In this document: in pieces, positions 15,925 through 25,300 of the stretch | Position numbering within the stretch: position 1 is the first letter of the stretch | How the letters are laid out: each line of letters starts with the position of its first letter | Assembly (NCBI RefSeq): GCF_020630935.1 | Contig: NZ_JAHDIG010000018.1 | Coordinates: forward strand, 1 to 64,000 | DNA length: 64,000 nt | Direction of reading: 5' to 3' | Origin: Bernardetia sp. | GTDB taxonomy: Bacteria > Bacteroidota > Bacteroidia > Cytophagales > Bernardetiaceae | Made by a program: the position numbers and the translations under genes | The notes under the pieces: model-generated | What the model was told of the DNA's origin: nothing | The model's database searches: none | Seen by the model: only the letters and a program-made list of their open reading frames with translations

Positions 15925-16908
15925 TTAGTAATTATAAATTTCCCCCTCCTTGCGTAACTTTTCTATTATCTCTTGCTGCTTTGCTTTATTGTTATTTTTG
16001 ATAGCTTCATAATAAGGCTTTATAATAGCAGCAGTTTCTGTATCTGAATAGCTACTCGTAACTATTTGATATGCCTTTTCAAATTCTGGGTCTATTTCTT
16101 TGGTCTGATAATCAAAAAGAGGCGTATTGTCCATTCCAAAAACTAACGCATTGAAATACATTTTCTTATCCAATTCTATAACTTCGTTTAATGAAGGATG
16201 AAAATTAGGATTTTCTTTCATAAATTTTTCTGCCCATACCACACGTTCTGCCAAACGAGTTGGAGAAATAATAAGTCCTCCATCACTAGCAAAAACTTCT
16301 TTGGCTTCCTTATTTTTTTGAACCAAATACTCTTTCATAGCAGGAGAAACTCTATCATAAAAATATCCCTTCAAAAAGTCTCTATTTTGTAGAAAATAGG
16401 TTGAGCCTTCTTCCATTCCAATTCCAAAACCATGACTAGCAAGCTCTTTATTGTACGCTAACATTTCTGGAGAAGCATCTTTTCCATCATTATAACCGTT
16501 GTAAATTCCTGCAATAGAATAATATTTTTCGTAATCTCCTGTCTTTTCAGTGTCTTGAAAGTGTTGTTCTCCTAGATTAATAAGTAGGGAATTATAAAGA
16601 TTATTAAAGACTAAAAAACCTTCATCAGCCTGTTCTGGAGTTGCATTTGAATAAAGTTCTTGAAATTTTTCGGCTGCCTCTTTAGAAGAAGACATTTGTG
16701 TAGTATCTAAAGTAGCTACGAAAGTGCGATATTCTTCTGTTGGATTGATTGTTTCTACTGTTTCTTTTGTAGTTTCAGTAGAAATAGAATCATTTGAAGT
16801 AGATTCAGAAGTTTGGTTTTTATTTTTTTCTCCACAAGAAAACAATAATCCAGTAGAAAAAGTAAGCAGAACTATAAAAGATAAAGAGTGTAAATTAATA
16901 TTTTTCAT
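15925..16908 (-). CDS. Lipoprotein of unknown function
   Basis: A 327-residue protein with a lipoprotein signal (LLTFSTGLLFSC, lipid-modified Cys near residue 25), then a Ser/Thr/Glu-rich linker (about 30-55) and a mostly helical domain. No family is recognised. Contents such as FLVFNNLYNSLLINLGEQHF and MKEYLVQKNKEAKEVFASDGG suggest an all-helical globular fold. It is placed 12 bases before the exported GldM-C-like protein and is likely co-expressed with it. Outer-membrane anchoring is inferred from the signal. Confidence 0.6.
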   Translation of the reverse strand: MKNINLHSLSFIVLLTFSTGLLFSCGEKNKNQTSESTSNDSISTETTKETVETINPTEEYRTFVATLDTTQMSSSKEAAEKFQELYSNATPEQADEGFLVFNNLYNSLLINLGEQHFQDTEKTGDYEKYYSIAGIYNGYNDGKDASPEMLAYNKELASHGFGIGMEEGSTYFLQNRDFLKGYFYDRVSPAMKEYLVQKNKEAKEVFASDGGLIISPTRLAERVVWAEKFMKENPNFHPSLNEVIELDKKMYFNALVFGMDNTPLFDYQTKEIDPEFEKAYQIVTSSYSDTETAAIIKPYYEAIKNNNKAKQQEIIEKLRKEGEIYNY

Positions 16909-17005
16909 TAGTACAGAAAGTAGTTGAGTTTAGAAATTAGTTAGACCTAAATTTAAAGAATAACTTTAGTCATTGAAAATTTATTTTTAACAGACTTATT
17001 TTTTA

Positions 17006-19486
17006 TCAGAAAGGATAACCAATAGCAATATTGACAGCAGAATTTTGAAAAGGTCGGCGAAAAACATTGTTACCTACCCATCTGTCTGAAAGGGGAAGTG
17101 TAGGGTCATACATACGTATTCCTATATCAGCACGTACAATTAAGAAAGAAAAATCTAGTCGAAGTCCTACACCTGTATTGAGTGCAATTTCTTTCCAAAA
17201 ACGATTAAGTTCAAACTCCGAACCAGGGCGAGCATCATCATTTGAAATCATCCACACATTTCCTGCATCAAAAAAAATGGCTGTTTCTACATATTTCATC
17301 AAGTCCCTACGCCATTCTACTGAAAGCTCTACTAATAGTTCTCCCGGTTGTTCGAAACGAGTATCATAATCTCCATTAGCAAGACGTGGAGAGTATGAAC
17401 CAGGCCCAAGTCTTCGTGGTCGCCAAGCTCTCAAACTATTGCCTCCTCCTACAAAAAAATACCTTTCATAAGGCAATATACTTTCTCTACCAAATGGTTT
17501 GGCAATTCCCAGTCTGGCACGATATGCTAAAATGCTTTTCTTTCCTACAGGTTTGTAGTATCTAAAATCTGTATCTGTTCTGAAAAAACGATAAAAAGTA
17601 AGCGTGTCGCTCAATATTTCAGTTGAATCAATAACATTTCTATTATTTAAGCTCAAAAAAGAACCTCCATACTCGGCAAATTGTCTGAAATAACGAGCTA
17701 CTCTTCTTTCGTATAAGTTATCGTTGTAGGTATAGCTTCCTCCAACGGTGGTGGTAAGCGAACGGCTAAAGTTGAAGATAAGATTATTACCATTGGCTGC
17801 CAGTTCTTCCAAGTTTTCTAAAAAATTAGGATTAATACGTGTAGTGTTGGTAATCAGTACATCAATAGCATCAATTTGATAGGTTTTGAAAGGAATTTTG
17901 TTCCAATTATAACGCATGGCAAACTGTGCATTTGTACGTGTATATTCGGGTCGGTCGGTGTTGGAAAAACCTATTTGAAACCGTGTTCTAGCATTATATT
18001 TCCCAAAACGTTGTTGTATTCTTTTAGAAAATGGAAATACAAATTGAGGCAAAGTAAGATTCGTGCTAAAGTTGAACTGCTGGGTTCGAAGGGCTTGATT
18101 CAAATCTACTTGTAATCCTTGAATAGCAGCTTGATATTCTATTGCTCCACGTCCGTTAAACTCTAAAAGTTCTCCCCCTCCAAAAATATTTCGGTTGAGT
18201 AAAGACACACTAAAGAAAGGACCTGGAATGATTTGCGCTACATTTATTGCTACTCCCCCCTCCAAAGAGAGATTGTATTTTGTATGCGAGTTGGCATAAA
18301 TGGTTGTTACAAATTTTCCTCCAGTAGTATCATGTCGCATATTAACAAAGCGAAACATATTCAGCTGTGTGAGCGAACGCTGTGTTTCAGCTTCGTGTTC
18401 TTGATTGTAATAACGATTTGGACGGAGCTGAATTTTAGTATTCAGAACTCTTTTCGAATAATTTTGCTCGTATTCTAAATATTTTATACTGTCATATTTT
18501 GAGTATTTAGGTTTAGTTTTAACAACACCAAAAGCATTTCCATCAATAATTACTTTTACAGAATCTACTATAAAACGCTTATGTTTTCTGTTTTTTTGTG
18601 TCAGAGTTGGTAATGGATTTTCAATAGCAATCGTAATATCTGACTGATAGGGAGCATCTTGAATAAGAGAATCTACATCAAAGAATACAAACTGTTTGGT
18701 AAAGTCAAAATATCCATTGCTACGCAAATGAGTAGTAATGCGCTCTCGCTCGGCTGCTAAAACTGACTCATTATACCTATCGTTTCGGTTGAAAAGTCGG
18801 TTAGTAGTATCTGAAAATACAATTTTTCTGATAGTAGAATCTTCTATCTGATAGTCTATATCTCGTATAATTTGTGCTTTGCCTTCGTGTACCTTATAGG
18901 TAACAATCACTTTTTGAGAATCTTGTCTATGATAAGAGATTTTTGGGATAACTGTACTTGAAAAATAGCCTTTTTGCTTTAGAGCCAAACTCATCTGGTC
19001 GGCTGTCTGTTGCATAAGTGTAGTATCAAAAATAGCTGGTTCTTCTCCCAACGAACGCATAAACCAGTTTCCATTTTCTATTTTATCATTTGCTTTGAGG
19101 AGTTTTTTCTCATATTTATTTCTAATTCGGTTTCGCTTATTTATTTCTTTTTGGCTAGTCGCATTCTCATACTCTGCCAATTTTTTGTCGTATTTGAGTT
19201 CTAGTTCTTCTTTTTCTCTGATAAACTCTAAAGAATCTTGTGGAGTATAATTACTTTTCCCCAAATAATAAAAATAGAGATAGGGTGTAATGGGTAGGTA
19301 CAAAATTCGTCTGTTGGGCTGCTGACGATAATACACTGATAGTTCATCTTCATCTACTTTTTTAGTTCCCTCTATTTTCTGATTATAGAGCAATTTTTCA
19401 TTAGAGGAAAGATATTTTGTAGGCACACAAGAAACTAACCCCATGAGAAATAAAAACACAAGAAAAATAGAAAGATTTTTTTTCAT
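17006..19486 (-). CDS. tamL: TamL-type Omp85 (BamA/TamA family) lipoprotein
   Basis: An 826-residue outer-membrane protein. It has a lipoprotein signal ending LMGLVSCVPTKYLSSNEKLLYNQ, POTRA-like units (about 25-400) with coil-prone stretches, and a C-terminal 16-strand barrel (about 410-826) with the surface motif AYRARLGIAKPFGRE...LPYERYFFVGGGNSLRAW and the final strand AVNIAIGYPF. The lipid anchor plus Omp85 fold is the Bacteroidota TamL arrangement, thought to help insert outer-membrane proteins. The start was set at the ATG at 19486 (MKKNLSIFLVF); an upstream TTG at 19504 would add six residues but gives a poorer signal. It lies 24 bases after tsaB on the same strand. Confidence 0.88.
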   Translation of the reverse strand: MKKNLSIFLVFLFLMGLVSCVPTKYLSSNEKLLYNQKIEGTKKVDEDELSVYYRQQPNRRILYLPITPYLYFYYLGKSNYTPQDSLEFIREKEELELKYDKKLAEYENATSQKEINKRNRIRNKYEKKLLKANDKIENGNWFMRSLGEEPAIFDTTLMQQTADQMSLALKQKGYFSSTVIPKISYHRQDSQKVIVTYKVHEGKAQIIRDIDYQIEDSTIRKIVFSDTTNRLFNRNDRYNESVLAAERERITTHLRSNGYFDFTKQFVFFDVDSLIQDAPYQSDITIAIENPLPTLTQKNRKHKRFIVDSVKVIIDGNAFGVVKTKPKYSKYDSIKYLEYEQNYSKRVLNTKIQLRPNRYYNQEHEAETQRSLTQLNMFRFVNMRHDTTGGKFVTTIYANSHTKYNLSLEGGVAINVAQIIPGPFFSVSLLNRNIFGGGELLEFNGRGAIEYQAAIQGLQVDLNQALRTQQFNFSTNLTLPQFVFPFSKRIQQRFGKYNARTRFQIGFSNTDRPEYTRTNAQFAMRYNWNKIPFKTYQIDAIDVLITNTTRINPNFLENLEELAANGNNLIFNFSRSLTTTVGGSYTYNDNLYERRVARYFRQFAEYGGSFLSLNNRNVIDSTEILSDTLTFYRFFRTDTDFRYYKPVGKKSILAYRARLGIAKPFGRESILPYERYFFVGGGNSLRAWRPRRLGPGSYSPRLANGDYDTRFEQPGELLVELSVEWRRDLMKYVETAIFFDAGNVWMISNDDARPGSEFELNRFWKEIALNTGVGLRLDFSFLIVRADIGIRMYDPTLPLSDRWVGNNVFRRPFQNSAVNIAIGYPF

Positions 19487-19505
19487 TAGCTTAAAAAATA
19501 GCAAA

Positions 19506-19530
19506 ACTGATTACTGATTACTGGTTATTG
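19506..19530. repeat. Dispersed TTACTGA-type repeat at the tsaB 3' end
   Basis: ACTGATTACTGATTACTGG followed by TTATTG matches the right arm at 4056-4080 with one C/T difference. It supplies the last codons of tsaB (ITSNQ and TAA) and fills the gap to the tamL start. Confidence 0.85.
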
Positions 19531-20242
19531 GAAACTGCTTTTTAGCTGTCGTATAAAATTCTTTTCCATAGTTAGGCTCAAAATATGCCAAGTCTTCAAA
19601 CTCCTGATTTTTATACTTCTCAATGGCAAGTTTTCCAACTTCTCTTGCTGAAGAAAGTTTCTCAGAAATGAATATCGCATTTTCATGATTGATTAATGCT
19701 TTACACTTTTGTAACTTTTCCTCATTATCTCCAAAAAACAAAATTTTATTTGAAGCAAGTTCTTTTTTAAAGCTATTCTCATCAATAACTAAGGCTGTCT
19801 CATTTAAGACATAATTCAAATCAGTATCAAAAATTGCTGTAAAAACTTCCATTCTACGAGCATCCATCAGAGGACAAAGAAGATATTCATTTTTATCTTG
19901 TGTCTGATTTTTTAAATCTTTAGCCAAACTTCTCAGCGAAGCAGCCCACGCTTTTAGCGACGGAATACCAATAAGAGGAATATCAAGTCCAGTACAAAGT
20001 CCTTTTGCCGTTGAAACACCTATGCGAAGTCCAGTATAAGAACCTGCTCCCGAACCAACAGCAATAGCCTTTAAGTCTGAAAATTTGGCTTGTGCAGTTT
20101 TCAAAACAGCTTCCACCAAAAGTGTAAGGCGTTCGGCTTGTTTTCTTTGCTCATGAAGTTCGTGTAGGGCAAGCAAATTGCCTTCTGTGTCGTGAAGAGC
20201 GACCGAGCAAATATGAATAGAACTCTCTATACTCAAAATCAT
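19511..20242 (-). CDS. tsaB: tRNA threonylcarbamoyladenosine biosynthesis protein TsaB
   Basis: A 243-residue protein of the ASKHA fold, beginning MILSIESSIHICSVALHD and containing AIAVGSGAGSYTGLRIGVSTAKGLC (about 60-85), the characteristic TsaB block. Together with TsaC, TsaD and TsaE it makes the t6A37 modification of ANN-decoding tRNAs; TsaB is the inactive TsaD-like scaffold. The start was set at the ATG at 20242: the upstream in-frame ATG at 20344 would add a hydrophobic 34-residue stretch with no counterpart in the family. The C-terminal residues (PITSNQ) come from a dispersed intergenic repeat and are probably not ancestral. Confidence 0.92.
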   Translation of the reverse strand: MILSIESSIHICSVALHDTEGNLLALHELHEQRKQAERLTLLVEAVLKTAQAKFSDLKAIAVGSGAGSYTGLRIGVSTAKGLCTGLDIPLIGIPSLKAWAASLRSLAKDLKNQTQDKNEYLLCPLMDARRMEVFTAIFDTDLNYVLNETALVIDENSFKKELASNKILFFGDNEEKLQKCKALINHENAIFISEKLSSAREVGKLAIEKYKNQEFEDLAYFEPNYGKEFYTTAKKQFPITSNQ

Positions 20243-20296
20243 AACTTTATTCTCTCTTTTTATAGGTTCAAGATGGATGTTTGTACTATCAGACAA

Positions 20297-20304
20297 CAAA
20301 GGTA
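20297..20304 (-). promoter_or_regulatory. Candidate -7 box for tsaB
   Basis: CAAAGGTA on the + strand is TACCTTTG on the minus strand, an exact TAnnTTTG match, 54 bases upstream of the chosen tsaB ATG. It would lie inside the coding frame if the longer start at 20344 were used, which supports the shorter start. Confidence 0.45.
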
Positions 20305-20521
20305 GAAAAAATAGAAGGCTAAATTTGTTTAAAATAATTTTCATTCTATTATTTAACTTCTAAATTTGTAAGTAAGTCAGAGAATAGTCTGTACTTCTCA
20401 TACTAACCATTTTTATCCGTACAAAACAAAACTAGAAAAGAAACGTTTTGTAAGCAGATTTGATTTAGGAAGAACCTAAAAGTCTATTTTTTTAACATTA
20501 TATCATAAAATTCCATTTTTT

Positions 20522-21481
20522 GTGAAAAACATATCCAAAGAATTTAAAGTCGGTTTGCTTGTAGTAGTGGCTGGCGCAATGTTGTATCTAGGTTTCAATT
20601 TTTTAAAAGGACGTGATTTTTTTAGCAGAGACAATACCTTTTATACTTTCTATGATGATATAGATGGTCTGACAGTATCCAATCAAGTTATTATTAATGG
20701 ATATGCCGTAGGACGTGTTGATAAAATTGAACTTCTACCAGAGCAAGGCAATAAACTACTTGTTACGCTAAAGATAAAAAAAGACATTAGTGTAAGAGAA
20801 GGCTCTCAATCTATGCTTGCTGACGGAGGTCTTTTAGGAGGAAAACAGATTAATCTTACTCTTGGAAAAGGTAAAGAACTAGAATCTGGAGATACCCTCA
20901 AAGGGGGGGTAGAATTAGGTTTGACAGACTTGATTGCTGAAAAAGCTGACCCACTTGCCAAAAACATAGACTCAACAGCTTTAGTCTTGAAAAATATGTT
21001 GGTACAATATGAAGCGATGAGTGGAACTGTTGGAGAAATATTAGAGAATACTAAAATGACAACAGCAAGCATAAATGGAATTTTGGCAGACAATCGCCAA
21101 CAGCTTCGTAACATTACAGCTAATTTAGCTGCTCTTACAGCTTCTTTGAAAGATACAGAAGCACAATTTAAACCCATAATTGCTAAACTAGATAATTTTG
21201 CCAATTCTCTTAATGAACTAGAAGTAGGAGAAATTAGTAAGAAAAGTAATGAGCTTTTGGCAGAACTCAACAAAACTACACAAGCTATCAATAATGCTGA
21301 TGGTTCTTTGGGAAAACTCATTCATAGCGATTCGCTGTACCAACAACTCAATTATACTGTATCTGATTTAGACAGGCTATTAATTGATTTGAGAGAACAT
21401 CCACAGCGTTATGTGCATTTATCTGTTTTTGGTAGAAAAAATAAAGACGATAAAAAAGATAATGATGAAAATGGTAAGTAA
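20522..21481 (+). CDS. MlaD/MCE family lipid-transport protein
   Basis: A 319-residue protein starting with GTG. One N-terminal membrane helix (about 8-28, KVGLLVVVAGAMLYLGFNFLKG) is followed by an MCE domain (about 38-115, FYDDIDGLTVSNQVIINGYAVGRVDKIEL and LADGGLLGGKQINLTLG) and a long helical region (about 140-300) ending in a charged tail (KNKDDKKDNDENGK). In this family the MCE domain forms a hexameric ring that binds lipid between the inner membrane and the periplasm, working with an MlaE permease and MlaF ATPase. Those partners are not in the window, so they must be encoded elsewhere. Confidence 0.88.
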   Translation: MKNISKEFKVGLLVVVAGAMLYLGFNFLKGRDFFSRDNTFYTFYDDIDGLTVSNQVIINGYAVGRVDKIELLPEQGNKLLVTLKIKKDISVREGSQSMLADGGLLGGKQINLTLGKGKELESGDTLKGGVELGLTDLIAEKADPLAKNIDSTALVLKNMLVQYEAMSGTVGEILENTKMTTASINGILADNRQQLRNITANLAALTASLKDTEAQFKPIIAKLDNFANSLNELEVGEISKKSNELLAELNKTTQAINNADGSLGKLIHSDSLYQQLNYTVSDLDRLLIDLREHPQRYVHLSVFGRKNKDDKKDNDENGK

Positions 21482-21550
21482 AGTTAAATAGCTTATTTTC
21501 AAGGTAATTCATTGTTAATTCTCTATTTTCCATTATCAATTAATTTACAG

Positions 21551-22162
21551 ATGCTAAACGAGAGTGAACTTTCCATACTCCTACAAAACAAATCTGTCAG
21601 AGAGCCATTAGATACTCTGAGAAGTAGTTTTTTTTCTACTTATACAGAAATTCGTCCCCTAGATGAAAAAGATTTCTTTGCTCTTACTCTGCTTGCTCCC
21701 TCTATTGCAATTGCACTTGCCAATGGAAGTATAAGTTTGTTTGAAGAACTTAGCCTTACTAAAAAAGCTCGTATGCTCTCTCGTCAAGAGAATGCGTTTC
21801 GTACGAACGACCCACTTTTGGCAGCTTTAAAACAACTAATTAAAGATTTCGGACGTTGGGAAAATGGTTTTTATGAGGCTATAAAAACAGCTATGTATTC
21901 TTCTCTTCAACAAAATGAACTCCTTTGGCAACATCTACACGAAGAAAAATCAGTAAGTCAAAACTGGAAAAATGATGCTTTAAATGCTCCTTATGTGTTG
22001 GTTAAATTTCTAGTGCTTCTATTTTTAGAAGAAGAAAAAATTACAACCACTCCTCTACTCTCCCAAGTAGAATACAAAAAGTTATTAGAAATTGGAGAAA
22101 AACTAGAGCTTACCAAATTTCCTATATTCAAAAGTTTTTGTAGCGTTTTTGATGTGAGGTAG
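21551..22162 (+). CDS. Helical protein of unknown function
   Basis: A 203-residue protein starting MLNESELSILLQNKSVREPL. It is predicted to be all-helical and soluble, with no signal peptide and no motif I recognise. The start at 21551 was chosen over 21512 because the upstream codons translate an A/T-rich intergenic stretch. It follows the MCE gene by about 70 bases and ends shortly before a strong terminator, so it may be the last gene of that transcript. No function is proposed. Confidence 0.65.
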   Translation: MLNESELSILLQNKSVREPLDTLRSSFFSTYTEIRPLDEKDFFALTLLAPSIAIALANGSISLFEELSLTKKARMLSRQENAFRTNDPLLAALKQLIKDFGRWENGFYEAIKTAMYSSLQQNELLWQHLHEEKSVSQNWKNDALNAPYVLVKFLVLLFLEEEKITTTPLLSQVEYKKLLEIGEKLELTKFPIFKSFCSVFDVR

Positions 22163-22190
22163 AAGTTGTTTAAGACCTAAAAAAGACTTT

Positions 22191-22226
22191 AAAACACTAT
22201 TTTACAATTTTGTAGAATAGTGTTTT
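22191..22226. terminator. Rho-independent terminator
   Basis: AAAACACTATTTTACA (22191-22206), a 4-base loop, and TGTAGAATAGTGTTTT (22211-22226), followed by TTG. The stem has 15 of 16 pairs and ends the MCE/unknown gene pair. Confidence 0.85.
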
Positions 22227-22380
22227 TTGTATTTGTCTAATCATTAAAATATTCTCATCTCATGATTTTTTTTAACTTTTCTTTTTTTTTTTTTATACCT
22301 TGCCATAGCTCAAAAAGCAAAACCACAATAGTTAGTTGATTAACTATTATTCTTATTTTCCTATTTAACCTTTATACAGA

Positions 22381-25300
22381 ATGGATTTTCAATACAACCT
22401 TGTTGTTTCCTGTTGTAGAAGAGTAAAATCAATCCAAAAAGTATTAGCTATACTTTTTCTAGGTATGATTACTTTGATACACTCTCCAGAAGTGATGGCT
22501 CAAAATACCTCTCCTTCTTTGCGACTAAAATCATCTACGCAAAAGTATGTTTCTAACACTCAAGATTTTATAAAAACAAAGTCTTTATTTGAAGAAGCTT
22601 TATCAGACAATCATTATTATTTAGTGGTTCAGTTTAGTACTTTACCTTCTCATAAAGATAGAGAAGCCTTAAAGACTAAAGGTATTGAACTTATCCAGTA
22701 CCTTCCCGATTTGTCTTATACTGCAAAAGTGAAAGCAAACCTTCCAAACTCAGAATTAGAGGCTCTCATTCAGAATTATCGTATTCATGCTTTTGTAATT
22801 CTTTCTACAACTCAGAAAACACAAGAGAGGTTATTACAAAATGATATTCCGAGTTGGGCAGTTCTTTCTGCCAATCAAGTAGCGCTACAAGTAATTCCTT
22901 TTAATAAAATAGATGCAGCAAGAGTATTTTCAGATGTACAACGCTTAGGTGGAGAAGTTTCTTACCAAAGTAAAGTAACAGGCAATTTTACAATAAACCT
23001 ACCTCAAGAAAAAATAGCAGACCTTGCTGAGTTGCCTTGGGTCTTGTGGGTTGAATCTGTGCCAGAGCCTCCAAAAGAAGAAAACTATTATGGAAAATCG
23101 GCTCACCGTTCAGCTATTCTGAATTATGGTGCAAGAAACTTAGATGGCACAGGAGTAAACTTAGGTATTTGGGATGGAGGAAATGTAGGTCCACACCTTG
23201 ATTTCTCTGGACGTGTAACATTAGTGGAGAATACTTCTGCAAGCGACCATGGTACACACGTTGCTGGTACTATGGCAGGAGCAGGTCTTTTGAATCCTCG
23301 TCATACAGGAATGGCTCCTAATGCTTTGATATTTTCTCATAATTTTAACGGAGATATAGCTACTGAAATGCAAGATGCTATTGACAATCATGGAATTGTG
23401 ATTACTCAAAATTCATATGGATTCAGTGCTACCTGTTCAACAGGCGACCCTTATATGATTAATAATAGAGAACAAGACTTACTTGTTAATAACAACCCAC
23501 ATCTTGTACACGTATTTTCAGCAGGAAACTCACAAACTTCTTGTGCAGGTGGATTTGGTACTACAACTGGAAAAGCTGCTAAAAATACAATTACGGTTGG
23601 AGCTTTAACTAATAATGATGTGATTACTGGTTTTAGTAGTTTTGGTCCTGTGGAAGACGGACGTATCAAGCCAGAAGTAAGTTCTTTTGGAAATGGTGTA
23701 GTTTCTACTGAGCCTAATAATACTTATGCTGCAAATAGTGGTACTTCAATGGCTGCACCAGGAGTTTCAGGTACAGTAGCGCAGATTTATCAACGTTATC
23801 GCCAATTAAATACTGGAGCAAATCCTATTGCTTCTTTGGTAAAAGCAGTACTCTCAAATAATGCTGATGATTTAGGAAATGTAGGGCCTGATTATAAATA
23901 TGGTTTTGGTAGAATCAATGGACTTAAAGCTGTAAAAGCATTAGAAGCAACTAATTATGCTGTAAATACAGTAACTACTGGAGGACAAAATGATGTTACC
24001 ATTGCTGTTCCTGCTGGAGTACACGAAGTTAAGGTAATGCTTTGTTGGTCTGACCCTGCTGCTGCTGCTAATGCAAACCCAGCTCTAATTAATGATTTAG
24101 ATTTAGAAGTTTTAGACCCAACTACAAATACTTGGTTGCCTTGGACTTTAGATGGAGCAAACCCAAATAATGTAGCTGTAAGAGGAGTAAATACAGTAGA
24201 TATTATCGAACAAGTAACTATTCCTACTCCTACTGCTGGAACTTACACGCTTCGTGTAAAAGGAACAGCTGTTACATCTGGAGCAAATCAAGAATACGCT
24301 CTTACTTGGACAGTTACTGAACCCTATATAGAAGTAACTTATCCTTCGGCTGGAATGACATTAGAACCTTCTGCCTCTGAACTTATTCAGTGGGATATGG
24401 AAGGGGTTTCAAGCACAACTTCTGTTGAATATTCTTTAGATAACGGAGCAACTTGGACAGTAATTAATGGTTCAGTGCCTGCAAATACTCGTCGTTTGAG
24501 TTGGACTGTTCCGAATACAATGACTAATGAAGCTAAAATTAGAGTAACTTCTAATACACCTTCTTTAAGTGCAGAAAGTGATGCTTTTGCTATTATAGGA
24601 GTTCCTACTGGGATTGCAGGGTTGCCTTGTAGTGGTGCAGCTATTTTATCTTGGACAGCCGTTCCAAATGCAGATGAATATATTATTTATCAACTTGATG
24701 AAACTACAGGAGCATATAATCAGATTGGAACAAGCAGTACTACATCCTTTACAGCTACAGGACTCACAGGACTAACTTGGTTCAGTATAAGAGCAAGAAA
24801 TACTACTACTGGAGCAACTAGCCAACGTTCTTTAGGTTTTTCTATTACACCAGGTGCTGGAACAGGAGCAGACTTAGAACTAACAGCTATAGTCAATCCT
24901 GTACAAGGCTGTGATACAAGAACAGCTACTGAACCTGTTACAATCCGAATTAAAAATTTAGATTGTTCTGCCATCACGAGTGGAACGTCAATTCCTGTAT
25001 CTTATACTGTAAATGCAGGAACTCCAATAAATGAAACACTTGTACTGTCAAGTGATTTGAATGGAGGAGCTTCTGTAGATTATACATTTACTGCAACGGT
25101 TGATATGTCTGCTTCTGGAGCTTATGTATTGACAGCTTCAGTTAGTCTTCCTGCAGATACAAATACAGCTAATGATGAAATTACAAACCATACTGTACAA
25201 AACTCTCCTGCTATAAGTACTTTACCATATTTAGAGGATTTCGAAAATCCGAATCCAGCAGAGTGTTGGGATATTCTTGATGAAGGTGCTGGAACAGGTA

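Noticed and set aside
19487-19504. Longer tamL start at a TTG codon
   Set aside because: It adds six residues ahead of a good lipoprotein signal and overlaps the dispersed repeat; the ATG at 19486 is the better start.
20243-20344. N-terminal 34-residue extension of TsaB
   Set aside because: Hydrophobic stretch not found in TsaB proteins, and a candidate promoter box lies within it.
22262-22296. Poly-T tract upstream of the giant subtilase as a regulatory slippage site
   Set aside because: The tract is long but I see no promoter elements at a fixed distance from it; without variation data the idea has no support.
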